NCBI GenBank assembly: GCA_964539785.1
Contig: CAZIJQ010000024.1
Coordinates: 1 to 37,321 of the forward strand
Origin: JABMPO01 sp964539785
GTDB lineage: Bacteria; Fidelibacterota; Marinisomatia; Marinisomatales; TCS56
Length of the DNA stretch: 37,321 bases
Direction of reading: 5' to 3'
The position numbers were made by a program, and so were the translations under genes. Shown here piece by piece: positions 24,809-32,638 of the stretch (positions are counted from its first letter, which is position 1; each line of letters begins with the position of its first letter). The notes under the pieces were generated by a model. The model was not told the origin of the DNA. It did no database searches and saw nothing but the letters and a program-made list of their open reading frames with translations.

Positions 24809-25696
24809 ATGAAAAATATAGCACTGATACTCTATCGCATTTGCGTGATTTTTTGCCTGCAACAATTTATACTTATGGCAACAGATTGGGAAACCACTTC
24901 GGCAGGGAAACTGGCAATATTTTCCATGGAGCACGCACCATACCCGGATACCAGTAGAGCCGATGGATACACCCGCAAAGATGAATTCTATCCGGCTGCT
25001 CTTCATTATAATGATCAATCAGTAGCGATCTTTGTACCAGCCGGATTCCGATCTGATAAATCAGTGAATCTGCTGTTTTATTTTCATGGTCATAATAATA
25101 ACGTTCGAAAATCGTTGGATAAGTTTTTATTGTGTGAGATGGTGGCTGCCAGTGGGAAAAATCTGATCCTGGTATTTCCTCAGGGACCGAAGAATGTCCG
25201 TGATTCAGGATGTGGTAAGTTGGAATCGGCAGGTGGTTTCAAGCGACTGGCAGTAGAAGTGTTGGATACATTGAAAATGGAATGGGTGATTAATCACCAG
25301 AATCTCGGTTCGGTCATTCTCTCCGGTCATAGTGGTGCTTATCGAGTGATCGGGCAGATTCTGAAGCAAGGTGGTGGGCTTACCGAGAAAATCAGTGAGG
25401 TTTACCTGCTGGATGCTACTTATGCTCAATTGGATATTTTTGAAGGCTGGATCGCCAGCAATGAGAATATGATTTTCCGTAGTATCTTCACCGATCACCT
25501 GGCACCAGAAAATGTGACCCTGATGAAAAATCTCAGTCGACGGAATCTACCTTTCAAACTGCTGGCAGAAGAAGCGGTGGTTGCGGGTGATCTGGAAAAT
25601 CGGATTCTATTTCTGCACGCCGCTGATTTATCACATGCTGAAACGGTAAATTGGTTAGAGCGATTCCTAAAAAATAGTTTAGTATCAAATAAATAA
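24809..25696 (+). CDS. Exported alpha/beta hydrolase
   Basis: The 295-residue product has an N-terminal hydrophobic signal segment (residues 3-24) and an alpha/beta-hydrolase core. The oxyanion-side strand reads LLFYFHGHNNN near 88-98. The nucleophile elbow VILSGHSGAYRV near 170-181 contains G-H-S-G. The acid region is LLDATYAQLD near 198, and the late catalytic His is expected in LHAADLSHAETVNWL near 270. It is probably an esterase or lipase-type enzyme in the periplasm. The ATG at 24809 begins the signal sequence and is preferred to an open reading 30 codons longer that would run into the divergent gene. The creatininase gene follows after 20 bp. Confidence 0.78.
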   Translation: MKNIALILYRICVIFCLQQFILMATDWETTSAGKLAIFSMEHAPYPDTSRADGYTRKDEFYPAALHYNDQSVAIFVPAGFRSDKSVNLLFYFHGHNNNVRKSLDKFLLCEMVAASGKNLILVFPQGPKNVRDSGCGKLESAGGFKRLAVEVLDTLKMEWVINHQNLGSVILSGHSGAYRVIGQILKQGGGLTEKISEVYLLDATYAQLDIFEGWIASNENMIFRSIFTDHLAPENVTLMKNLSRRNLPFKLLAEEAVVAGDLENRILFLHAADLSHAETVNWLERFLKNSLVSNK

Positions 25697-25716
25697 TATT
25701 GTAAAATGAGGTAATC

Positions 25717-26478
25717 ATGCGTCCATATATTTTAGCTGAATGCAATTGGGGCGAGGTAAAAGATCGTCAGGTTGACTTGGCGATATTGCCCTGGGGCGCA
25801 GTCGAAGCCCATAATTATCACTTGCCTTATGGCACCGATGTAATCGAATCGGATGAACTGGCCGCCGCTGCTGCGGAAACCGCCTGGAACCGCGGAGTCC
25901 GCATCGTGGTCTTGCCTACCGTTCCCTACGGTGTAAATACCGGGCAGACCGATATTCGGTTGGTCATGAATATTAATCCGACCACCCAGGCTGCGATCCT
26001 GAACGATATTATAACAGTGCTGAACCGCCAGGGAATCAGAAAATTATTGGTCTTGAACAGTCACGGTGGGAATGATTTCAAGCCCCTGCTGCGCGAACTG
26101 GGCCTGAAATACCCGGCCATGTTCCTCAGCTTTTGCAATTGGTATAGTGCCCTTGATAAAATGAAATATTTCACCAATGACGGTGACCATGCCGATGAAA
26201 TGGAAACCAGTTTGATGTTGCATCTGGTTCCAGAATTGGTGCTGCCGCTGGATCAGGCTGGTTTGGGCAAAGAACGATTATCCAAAATTACGGCCATTCG
26301 CGAGGGTTGGGCCTGGAGTGAACGTAAATGGTCTCAGATCACTGACGACACCGGTATTGGCGATCCCCGGCAAGCGACAGCGAAGAAAGGGGCGGCCTAT
26401 TATAAAGCGATTACGGAAAAGCTGGCAAACCTGTTTGTTGAAATCACCAGCGTTGACCCGGATGATTTATACGGATAG
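25717..26478 (+). CDS. Creatininase-family amidohydrolase
   Basis: The 253-residue cytosolic metal-dependent amidohydrolase has the family's metal and active-site residues: LPWGAVEAHNYHLPYGTD near residues 23-40 (Glu, His and Asp ligands), VPYGVNTGQ near 67-75, LNSHGGN near 108-114 and DGDHADEMETS near 145-155. The family covers creatininase, N-formyl-pyrimidine hydrolases such as the riboflavin/F420 pathway ArfB, and mycofactocin MftE. No neighbour decides between these. It has a good Shine-Dalgarno sequence (GAGGT) and lies 20 bp after the hydrolase gene, and it ends before a perfect palindrome. Confidence 0.9.
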   Translation: MRPYILAECNWGEVKDRQVDLAILPWGAVEAHNYHLPYGTDVIESDELAAAAAETAWNRGVRIVVLPTVPYGVNTGQTDIRLVMNINPTTQAAILNDIITVLNRQGIRKLLVLNSHGGNDFKPLLRELGLKYPAMFLSFCNWYSALDKMKYFTNDGDHADEMETSLMLHLVPELVLPLDQAGLGKERLSKITAIREGWAWSERKWSQITDDTGIGDPRQATAKKGAAYYKAITEKLANLFVEITSVDPDDLYG

Positions 26479-26509
26479 AAATGGTCATTGCAATTCATTA
26501 AATATTATG

Positions 26510-26535
26510 TAGGGACAACTCGCGAGTTGTCCCTA
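26510..26535. repeat. Perfect 26-bp palindrome (REP-like) between convergent genes
   Basis: The half-site TAGGGACAACTCG is followed by its exact reverse complement, so every base pairs. It lies 31 bp after the creatininase stop and 9 bp from the stop of the convergent desulfurase-SelD gene. It could serve as a bidirectional terminator. Its form recalls the GTAGGGAC...GTCCCTAC palindromes that occur as dispersed REP-like elements in environmental genomes, often with REP-associated transposases. None is encoded here. Confidence 0.75.
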
Positions 26536-26544
26536 CTATTAATT

Positions 26545-28743
26545 TTACAATATTTTGATTTGTTTACTTTCTCCAGCAACTACTTGGCCGATTTGTTTGA
26601 CATAATTGGCGCTACCCTTAACACGCTCCAATAACTCATCCGTCTTATCCTCAGCCACAGCGATTAACAATCCACCGGAAGTCTGAGCATCATTAAGTAA
26701 AATTTGCTGGACTTCCGAAACGCTATCGGCATATTCAGTAAACGGATTCGTGTAATCACGATTATCGCGGGTACCACCGGGTCCTACGCCAGATGCCGTT
26801 AGATCGGCAGCGCCTGGTAAAATGGGGACAGCAACGGCATCAACCTGGGCGGTAGTACTGGATCCTCTCATCATTTCCAGCAGATGCCCAAGCAGGCCAA
26901 ATCCGGTAATATCAGTGCAGGCATTAACGCCCACGGTCTGCATCGACTCGGCCGCGGATTTATTCAAAGTAGCCATGGTTTTGGTGAGTGTGTCGGCCTG
27001 GTCAGGCTCCAGTAAACCACGTTTCAAGGCCGTGGATAGAATCCCGGTGCCAATAGGTTTGGTGAGGATCAGGGAATCGCCGGGTTGGGCGCCAATATTG
27101 GCCACAATTTTATTTGGATGGATAATGCCGGTGACGGCCAGACCGAATTTTGGTTCAGTATCATCAACGGTGTGACCCCCGATGATGGCTATGCCAGCTT
27201 CCGCTGCCTTATCCTGAGCGCCCAAAAGAATTGCTTCTAGCACCGAAATCGATAACCGGCTGCTGGGGAAGCCCACCACATTCAATGCGAATAGCGGCCG
27301 ACCGCCCATGGCGTAAACATCGCTGAGTGAATTAGCGGCGGCGATAGCGCCAAATTGATAGGGATCATCAACAATTGGGGTGAAAAAATCAACTGTCTGA
27401 ATAATGGCGTTATTATCATCAATGCGATAGACAGCGGCATCGTCTGCGGTATCGGTGCCCACCAGAATATTTGCATCATCCGGCACGGATAATTTCTGTA
27501 GCACATCTTCCAGCAATTGTGGACGCAGTTTGCAGGCACAGCCCAGACCATGCGTAAATTTAGTAAGCTTGATTTCTGTTGAATTATCATAATCAGCGAC
27601 CACCGTTTCGCTGGGTTGCAGTCGTTTAATGACTCGTCTAATTTCAGCAATTGAACGGTCTATTTCAGCGCTAGTGGTGAACCGCCCGACTGAAAAACGG
27701 ATCGTGCCCATAGCGTATTCCAGTGGTACTTCCAACGCTTGCAGTACCGTGGATACATCAATTTGATCGGCGTGGCATGCGGCACCGGCGGAGGCTGCTA
27801 CGGTATCCAGTTCGGACAAAATAGTATTTGCTTCCATTCCCGGGAAACTGATACTGGCGGTATTGGGTAATCGCTGCTCTGGATGACCATTAATCCGAAT
27901 TTGGGAAAATTCTTTTTTTACTCCTGCTTCCAACCGATCCCGCAGCTTGTGCGAATGAGCCGCCGATTTTTCCAGTCCGTCACCGGCCAGTTCGCAGGCT
28001 CTGCCCAGCCCAACTATCTCAATCACATTTTCGGTACCAGCCCTGCGATTCAATTCGTGATCGGCGCCGTGAATTTGTTGGCCTAGCTTTAGGCCCTCGC
28101 GTATATACAAGGCTCCAATGCCCTTGGGGGCATACAATTTGTGACCGGCAATCGAAAGCAAATCGACACCCAGGTCGGTCACCGTGGTTGGAATTTTACC
28201 CAATGACTGGGCGCAATCGCTGTGGATTAACACGCCGTGGTCATGTGCGAGTTTGGCAATTTCGGCGATTGGCTCAATAGTACCAACCTCATTATTGGCG
28301 TGCATGATTGATATCAGAATAGTCTGGGGAGTGATTGCTTCCTCCACCTGCTGGGGATCAATCAGGCCGAATTTATCAACTGGCAGATAGCTGATTTTAT
28401 ATCCCCGGGTAGCCAGATAAGCGCAGACTTCACTCACGGCCGGATGCTCGATTGCGGAGGTAATTATGTGGTTGCCCCGGTTACGATAAGCTTCTGCTAC
28501 CCCTTTTATAGCATAATTATTTGCTTCCGAGCCACCACTGGTAAAAAGGATTTCCGCTGTTGAACATTCCAACAGGTCAGCCACCTGCCGCCGGGCAGTG
28601 TTAACTGCTTTGCGAGCAGTAACCCCAAACGAATGACTGCTGGATGGATTACCATAATGTTGGCTGATGTATGGTTGCATCGCTTCGGCCACCCGCGGAT
28701 CGATGGGAGTGGTGGCGTTGTAATCAAGATAAATGTGGTCCAT
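26545..28743 (-). CDS. Cysteine desulfurase-selenophosphate synthase (NifS-SelD) fusion
   Basis: The 732-residue product carries two complete enzymes in one frame. Residues 1 to about 380 are a class V aminotransferase/cysteine desulfurase: YLDYNATTPIDP at the start, SGGSEANN, IMHANNEVG, HSDCAQ, the PLP lysine K202 in IAGHKLYAPKG, RAGTEN, and the active-site Cys323 in SAGAACHAD. Residues from about 390 are SelD: the catalytic pair Cys402 and Lys405 in HGLGCACKL, the ATP/Mg motif TADDAAVY, VDFFTPIVDDPYQFG, GGHTVDDTEPKFGLAVTG and DAQTSGGLL. The natural role is delivery of selenium from selenocysteine to SelD, which makes selenophosphate for selenocysteine tRNA, 2-selenouridine or a selenium cofactor. 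The SelD catalytic residue is Cys (codon TGT), not selenocysteine. No selA, selB, selU or selenoprotein gene is visible here. Confidence 0.94.
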   Translation of the reverse strand: MDHIYLDYNATTPIDPRVAEAMQPYISQHYGNPSSSHSFGVTARKAVNTARRQVADLLECSTAEILFTSGGSEANNYAIKGVAEAYRNRGNHIITSAIEHPAVSEVCAYLATRGYKISYLPVDKFGLIDPQQVEEAITPQTILISIMHANNEVGTIEPIAEIAKLAHDHGVLIHSDCAQSLGKIPTTVTDLGVDLLSIAGHKLYAPKGIGALYIREGLKLGQQIHGADHELNRRAGTENVIEIVGLGRACELAGDGLEKSAAHSHKLRDRLEAGVKKEFSQIRINGHPEQRLPNTASISFPGMEANTILSELDTVAASAGAACHADQIDVSTVLQALEVPLEYAMGTIRFSVGRFTTSAEIDRSIAEIRRVIKRLQPSETVVADYDNSTEIKLTKFTHGLGCACKLRPQLLEDVLQKLSVPDDANILVGTDTADDAAVYRIDDNNAIIQTVDFFTPIVDDPYQFGAIAAANSLSDVYAMGGRPLFALNVVGFPSSRLSISVLEAILLGAQDKAAEAGIAIIGGHTVDDTEPKFGLAVTGIIHPNKIVANIGAQPGDSLILTKPIGTGILSTALKRGLLEPDQADTLTKTMATLNKSAAESMQTVGVNACTDITGFGLLGHLLEMMRGSSTTAQVDAVAVPILPGAADLTASGVGPGGTRDNRDYTNPFTEYADSVSEVQQILLNDAQTSGGLLIAVAEDKTDELLERVKGSANYVKQIGQVVAGESKQIKIL

Positions 28744-28875
28744 AATAATCCGTTTTTAACTAATATTTAATTGATATCCGGTGCTAATGTACGATGTCTC
28801 CGGGGATTTCTGCCTATCCGGCAGTAAATTAACCGCTAAATTTCAGGTTGTTAAATATTTAAAAGGTAATCCTAC

Positions 28876-29943
28876 TTGGCGCGTCCCAGAAATATCATTC
28901 AACTGCCCAGCGAACGTTTTGACGAGCGGGATACCATGTTTGCCCGCATGGCCCGATCGGCGGGGACTGAACCCTACGATGATTATTACCAATTGCGGCA
29001 TGAACTGCAGGATGTTGATGACCGTCTGCGGATGATGCCTAAATTAATGAGCGAAGAAGGTTTATATTTCGATCGAGAATTATCAGCTGCTGCCCGGAAA
29101 TACTTTGACGATATTGACGATATTTCCATTGATCAGACAGTAGTGCGCGATTGGTCCAATCGTCTGCTAAAAGCGCCTGACAAAACCAATCTGATCAAAA
29201 AAATGGCTAGGCAGTTGGGGGCGGTAGCGGTAGGTTGTACTGGGCTGGATCAGGAATTTGTTTATACCCATAAAGGTCGCTTTGATGCGAAATACGGTCA
29301 GCCGATTGAATTGACTCATCCCCAGGCAATTGTATTTTTAGTGGAGATGGATTTCCAGCAAATGCAAAAGGCGCCCAAAGCCGATACACTTCTGGAATCC
29401 GCTCGGCAATACTATTTTTCAGCGGTGATAGCGCAGACAATTGCCGCAGTTTTGAAGCAAGCCGGTTATTCGGCTACAGCCCAATTTGATGCTCATTATG
29501 ATTTGATTTTACCACCCCTGGCAATCAAGGCGGGACTGGGTGAATTAGGTCGAAATAATATCCTGATAGTCGAAAAATATGGCAGTCGCGTTCGTATTGG
29601 CGCTGTTACCACTGATCTGCAACTCCGGTCGAATCAGGCCATTGCTCTCGGCGCTCAACAATTTTGTGAAATCTGCCGGAAATGTGCCCGACAATGCCCG
29701 TCCAAAGCACTGTCAACGGATGAAAAAGAATCCATCCGTGGAGTTGAAAAATGGCCTACTAAAATTGAAAAATGTTATACCTACTGGCGCCGGGTTGGCA
29801 CCGATTGTGGCTTGTGCATGTCGGTCTGTCCATTTTCGCATAAGAACAACTGGTTTCATAATATAGTGCGATTTTTCATAAAATATTTCCCTACTGTGCA
29901 CCGTCCCGCTTTGTGGCTGGATCATCTGATCTATGGTAGTTGA
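28876..29943 (+). CDS. Cytosolic reductive-dehalogenase-like 4Fe-4S protein
   Basis: The 355-residue product resembles the C-terminal two thirds of RdhA and epoxyqueuosine reductase-type corrinoid/iron-sulfur proteins. The core has GLGELGRNNILIVEKYGSRVRIGAVTTDLQL near residues 220-250. Two 4Fe-4S clusters are bound by Cys264, 267, 270 and 274 (C-x2-C-x2-C-x3-CP) and by Cys300, 311, 314 and 318 within CYTYWRRVGTDCGLCMSVCPF. The second pattern matches RdhA better than QueG. There is no Tat signal peptide and no adjacent RdhB anchor, so it is a cytosolic, non-respiratory type. The substrate is unknown and halogenated compounds are not implied. The start is TTG with AAAGGT nine bases upstream; ATG codons further in would cut into the protein. 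It is divergent from the desulfurase-SelD gene. Confidence 0.78.
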   Translation: MARPRNIIQLPSERFDERDTMFARMARSAGTEPYDDYYQLRHELQDVDDRLRMMPKLMSEEGLYFDRELSAAARKYFDDIDDISIDQTVVRDWSNRLLKAPDKTNLIKKMARQLGAVAVGCTGLDQEFVYTHKGRFDAKYGQPIELTHPQAIVFLVEMDFQQMQKAPKADTLLESARQYYFSAVIAQTIAAVLKQAGYSATAQFDAHYDLILPPLAIKAGLGELGRNNILIVEKYGSRVRIGAVTTDLQLRSNQAIALGAQQFCEICRKCARQCPSKALSTDEKESIRGVEKWPTKIEKCYTYWRRVGTDCGLCMSVCPFSHKNNWFHNIVRFFIKYFPTVHRPALWLDHLIYGS

Positions 29944-29995
29944 ATTTGTGAATGAAAATTTAACCCGGTTTATTTGCGTGTGTTCTAGATCAATC

Positions 29996-30148
29996 CTCGA
30001 CAGCGTGATGGGTAATGAAATTATGGAAATCCTGCAGACGCTGGTGAGTGATTTTGACACTACGATTACCATGGTAACACACGATGAAAAAATAGCCCGG
30101 CAGACTAATCGCATTATTCGTTTATTTGACGGTGCCCAGGTTAATTAG
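29996..30148 (+). pseudogene. ABC transporter ATPase remnant (MacB/LolD-type C-terminal end)
   Basis: Only about 51 codons of an ABC ATPase of roughly 220-240 residues remain. The sequence from LDSVMGNEIMEIL (D-loop) through the H-loop in TITMVTHDEKIARQTNRIIRLFDG is well conserved. Walker A, Q-loop, LSGGQ and Walker B are gone. The deletion end point is at about 29993-29996, where the preceding 17 codons stop resembling any ABC sequence. An open frame continues upstream to an ATG at 29933 that overlaps the end of the RdhA-like gene, so a 71-residue peptide could be made, but it cannot hydrolyse ATP. The next gene starts 8 bp after the stop and encodes the matching permease, so this is the lost partner of that transporter. 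Confidence 0.85.
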
Positions 30149-30156
30149 GAGTTGCT

Positions 30157-31404
30157 ATGCTGAAGAATTATATCAAAATTGCTTTAAAAGTTTTACGTAG
30201 GCATAAGCTATTCACATTTATCAGCCTGTTCGGGATAAGTTTTACTTTACTGATACTGGTCGTAATATCATCATTTGTGGATCATGCTTTCGGACCGGTT
30301 GAGCCGGAAAAAAAACTTGATCGTACCCTGTCTGTTACAGTTGGTATTTTGAGAAGTAAAGAGGGCGGAAGTGCCCGCGGTCCATTATTCAGTCCTTACT
30401 TCCTGAATCGTTATGTGAAATCACTAAAAACGCCGGAACTGGTTTCAATTTCTTCTTTTCACAATTCGATAATTACCTACAAAAATAAGCGCAAGCATAA
30501 TTTCGCCCTCAAATTTGTTGATGCCGAATTCTGGCAGATTATGGATTTTAATTTTCTGGAAGGCAATGGCTTCCAGAAATCAGATGTCGATAATAAAAAT
30601 CCAGTGGCGATTATTAATCAAAAAACCCGGGATCAGTATTTCGATGGTGAAAATGCCCTCGGTAAAACTATCGCAGCTGACGGCCAGAATTTTCGAGTAA
30701 TCGGTGTGGTTGAAAATGTTTCGCTGCTGCGGATAATGCCCTATTCGGATATCTGGGTTCCGCTTAATTTTTCTAAAGAAAATCTGAATAAGATTAGTAT
30801 TAGTGGTGGATTCCCTGGCTGGTATGCCATGATATTGGCCCGCAATAAAGCTGATTTCCCGGTGATCAGACGTGAATTCAAAAAACATATTGATCAGGTG
30901 GAATTTCCGGATGGCAAATGGGATACAATAATAACTGGTGCATCCACCTATGCTGAAGCATTTACCCGCAGCTTATTCAGCACGGAAGAAGACACTGACA
31001 GCCCATTAATGGTATTTATAATGATTCTGATAATTTTATTCATGCTGCTGCCTACGGTCAACCTGGTTAATATAAATATCAGCAGAATAATGGAGCGATC
31101 TTCAGAAATTGGAGTCCGCAAAGCATTCGGGGCTTCGTCTATTACTCTGGTCGGGCAATTCATTGTTGAAAATGTGATCATAACATTGCTGGGCGGGATA
31201 ATCAGCTTGGTGCTTGCTGCTATAGTACTGCAGATAATAAACAACAGCGGAATGATTCCCCATTTGCACCTGGAAATTAGTTTTCGTGTCTTTACAGTCA
31301 GCATCGTATTATGCCTGTTCTTTGGGTTATTGTCCGGAGTCTACCCGGCCTACAGGATGTCACGCCTGCACCCGGTTGATGCCTTGAGAGGAGACCAGAA
31401 ATGA
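30157..31404 (+). CDS. ABC transporter permease, MacB/FtsX type (first of pair)
   Basis: The 415-residue product has the MacB arrangement. One N-terminal membrane helix (about 20-42) leads to a large periplasmic MacB_PCD domain (about 45-285), with NPVAIINQKTRDQYFDGENALGKTI and FRVIGVVENV. Three C-terminal helices of the FtsX domain follow, with MERSSEIGVRKAFGAS near 310-325 and YPAYRMSRLHPVDALRG at the end. These permeases work with a dedicated ATPase and move energy across the membrane rather than a classical channel substrate. A good Shine-Dalgarno sequence (AGGAG) is present. The stop overlaps the start of the second permease gene (ATGA). The frame is intact although its ATPase gene is destroyed. 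Confidence 0.9.
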   Translation: MLKNYIKIALKVLRRHKLFTFISLFGISFTLLILVVISSFVDHAFGPVEPEKKLDRTLSVTVGILRSKEGGSARGPLFSPYFLNRYVKSLKTPELVSISSFHNSIITYKNKRKHNFALKFVDAEFWQIMDFNFLEGNGFQKSDVDNKNPVAIINQKTRDQYFDGENALGKTIAADGQNFRVIGVVENVSLLRIMPYSDIWVPLNFSKENLNKISISGGFPGWYAMILARNKADFPVIRREFKKHIDQVEFPDGKWDTIITGASTYAEAFTRSLFSTEEDTDSPLMVFIMILIILFMLLPTVNLVNINISRIMERSSEIGVRKAFGASSITLVGQFIVENVIITLLGGIISLVLAAIVLQIINNSGMIPHLHLEISFRVFTVSIVLCLFFGLLSGVYPAYRMSRLHPVDALRGDQK

Positions 31405-32597
31405 TCAAGCAAATGTTTAAACTGATCTGGAACCGCAAACGCCAGAATTTCCTGATGATGACGGGAATATTTATTTCATTTTTTGCCCTTTTCCTGGTGC
31501 TGACCACGATCTTCTATAATTTTGGTAATTATCTCAAACCACTTGGTTTTGAGTATAAGGATGTATGGTATTTAAGCCTGGACTGGAAAAACCTGGGCAC
31601 AGAGCAGGTTGCAGCTACTATGGAGCAATTGGATAAAACGCTGGATTCACAACCTGAGATTATGTCTCATTCATATTCGATTAGCTACATCTTTATGCCA
31701 TCGGCAACATCCATGGATAATTTTACTTTTGCCGATAAAACAATGAGCTGCCATATTGCATCCGCCGGGGATGATTTCGCTGAAGTTCTGGACATAGATC
31801 TGGTGCGCGGACGCTGGTTCGGATCTGAGGATAATGCCATGGCGCGCCAGCCAGTGGTTATCAACAAATATGCGGCTGAAGCATTGTTCGGAACTGAAGA
31901 TCCCATTGGTAAAATCATTATTGAGGATGAAGAAGAACGGCAGGTGGTGGGAGTAATCGGTGAGCTGCGTACTTCCGGTGAATTTGGTGGCTCAAGGAGG
32001 CTGATAATTCAGCGGTCATCACTGGAAAGCGAATTCACGCGCTCATTTTTATCGGAGGAGTTTTTCATTCGCATTCTGTTCGAAGTTGCGGAAGGCACCG
32101 GAATGGATTTTGAAGAGCACATCCTGAAGCTTGCCAGCAGTGTTGCCAGTGATTGGATGGTTAAAATTGGACGCCTAGAGGATTTGAGAGAATCAGCCAA
32201 TAAGCAAGCCATGATTATTCCCGTAATTCTGGCAATCATTTGTGGATTTCTAATAATAAATGTGGCCCTGGGTCTGTTTGGCGTAATCTGGTATAATACG
32301 AATCGGCGCATCCCAGAGATCGGATTGCGACGAGCGCTGGGTTCCACCATGAAACAGGTCTATTCCCAGATTGTGGGAGAAGCGCTGGTATTATCAACAT
32401 TCGGGATAATACTAGGATTATTCCTGGCTGTTCAATTCCCCATGTTAGGAATTATTCCATTTATCAGTAATGCAACCTACGTCGTTGCGATTATCGTATC
32501 AATTGGAGTGATTTACCTGATAACAGTTATCTGTGCCATGTATCCCAGCAATCTGGCGTCTGGTATCCAGCCGGCAATCGCCTTGCACGATGAATGA
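31401..32597 (+). CDS. ABC transporter permease, MacB/FtsX type (second of pair)
   Basis: The 398-residue product has the same design as the upstream permease. It has one N-terminal helix (about 18-40), a periplasmic PCD domain (about 45-265) with RQPVVINKYAAEALFGTEDPIGKII and RQVVGVIGELRTSGEF, and three C-terminal helices with NTNRRIPEIGLRRALGST near 300-317 and YPSNLASGIQPAIALHDE at the C terminus. The pair would form a heterodimeric MacB-like complex. The frame is complete, so its sequence gives no sign of the decay seen in the genes around it. The disrupted response-regulator gene follows after 41 bp. Confidence 0.9.
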   Translation: MIKQMFKLIWNRKRQNFLMMTGIFISFFALFLVLTTIFYNFGNYLKPLGFEYKDVWYLSLDWKNLGTEQVAATMEQLDKTLDSQPEIMSHSYSISYIFMPSATSMDNFTFADKTMSCHIASAGDDFAEVLDIDLVRGRWFGSEDNAMARQPVVINKYAAEALFGTEDPIGKIIIEDEEERQVVGVIGELRTSGEFGGSRRLIIQRSSLESEFTRSFLSEEFFIRILFEVAEGTGMDFEEHILKLASSVASDWMVKIGRLEDLRESANKQAMIIPVILAIICGFLIINVALGLFGVIWYNTNRRIPEIGLRRALGSTMKQVYSQIVGEALVLSTFGIILGLFLAVQFPMLGIIPFISNATYVVAIIVSIGVIYLITVICAMYPSNLASGIQPAIALHDE

Positions 32598-32638
32598 TTG
32601 AATAAGCCTTTGTGAAGTGATAAATTGACCGGAAAACC

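Noticed and set aside
24746..25018. Upstream extension of the amidohydrolase
   Set aside because: It would overlap the divergent alpha/beta hydrolase gene and bury the lipoprotein signal 91 residues inside the protein; AGGGG supports the ATG at 24745.
27520..27560. Selenocysteine (in-frame TGA) at the SelD catalytic site
   Set aside because: The codon is TGT (Cys402), and the whole fusion reads through without an internal stop.
28781..29035. Small plus-strand reading frame over the start of the RdhA-like gene
   Set aside because: It lies in another frame of a well-supported gene, has no family features and no good ribosome binding site.
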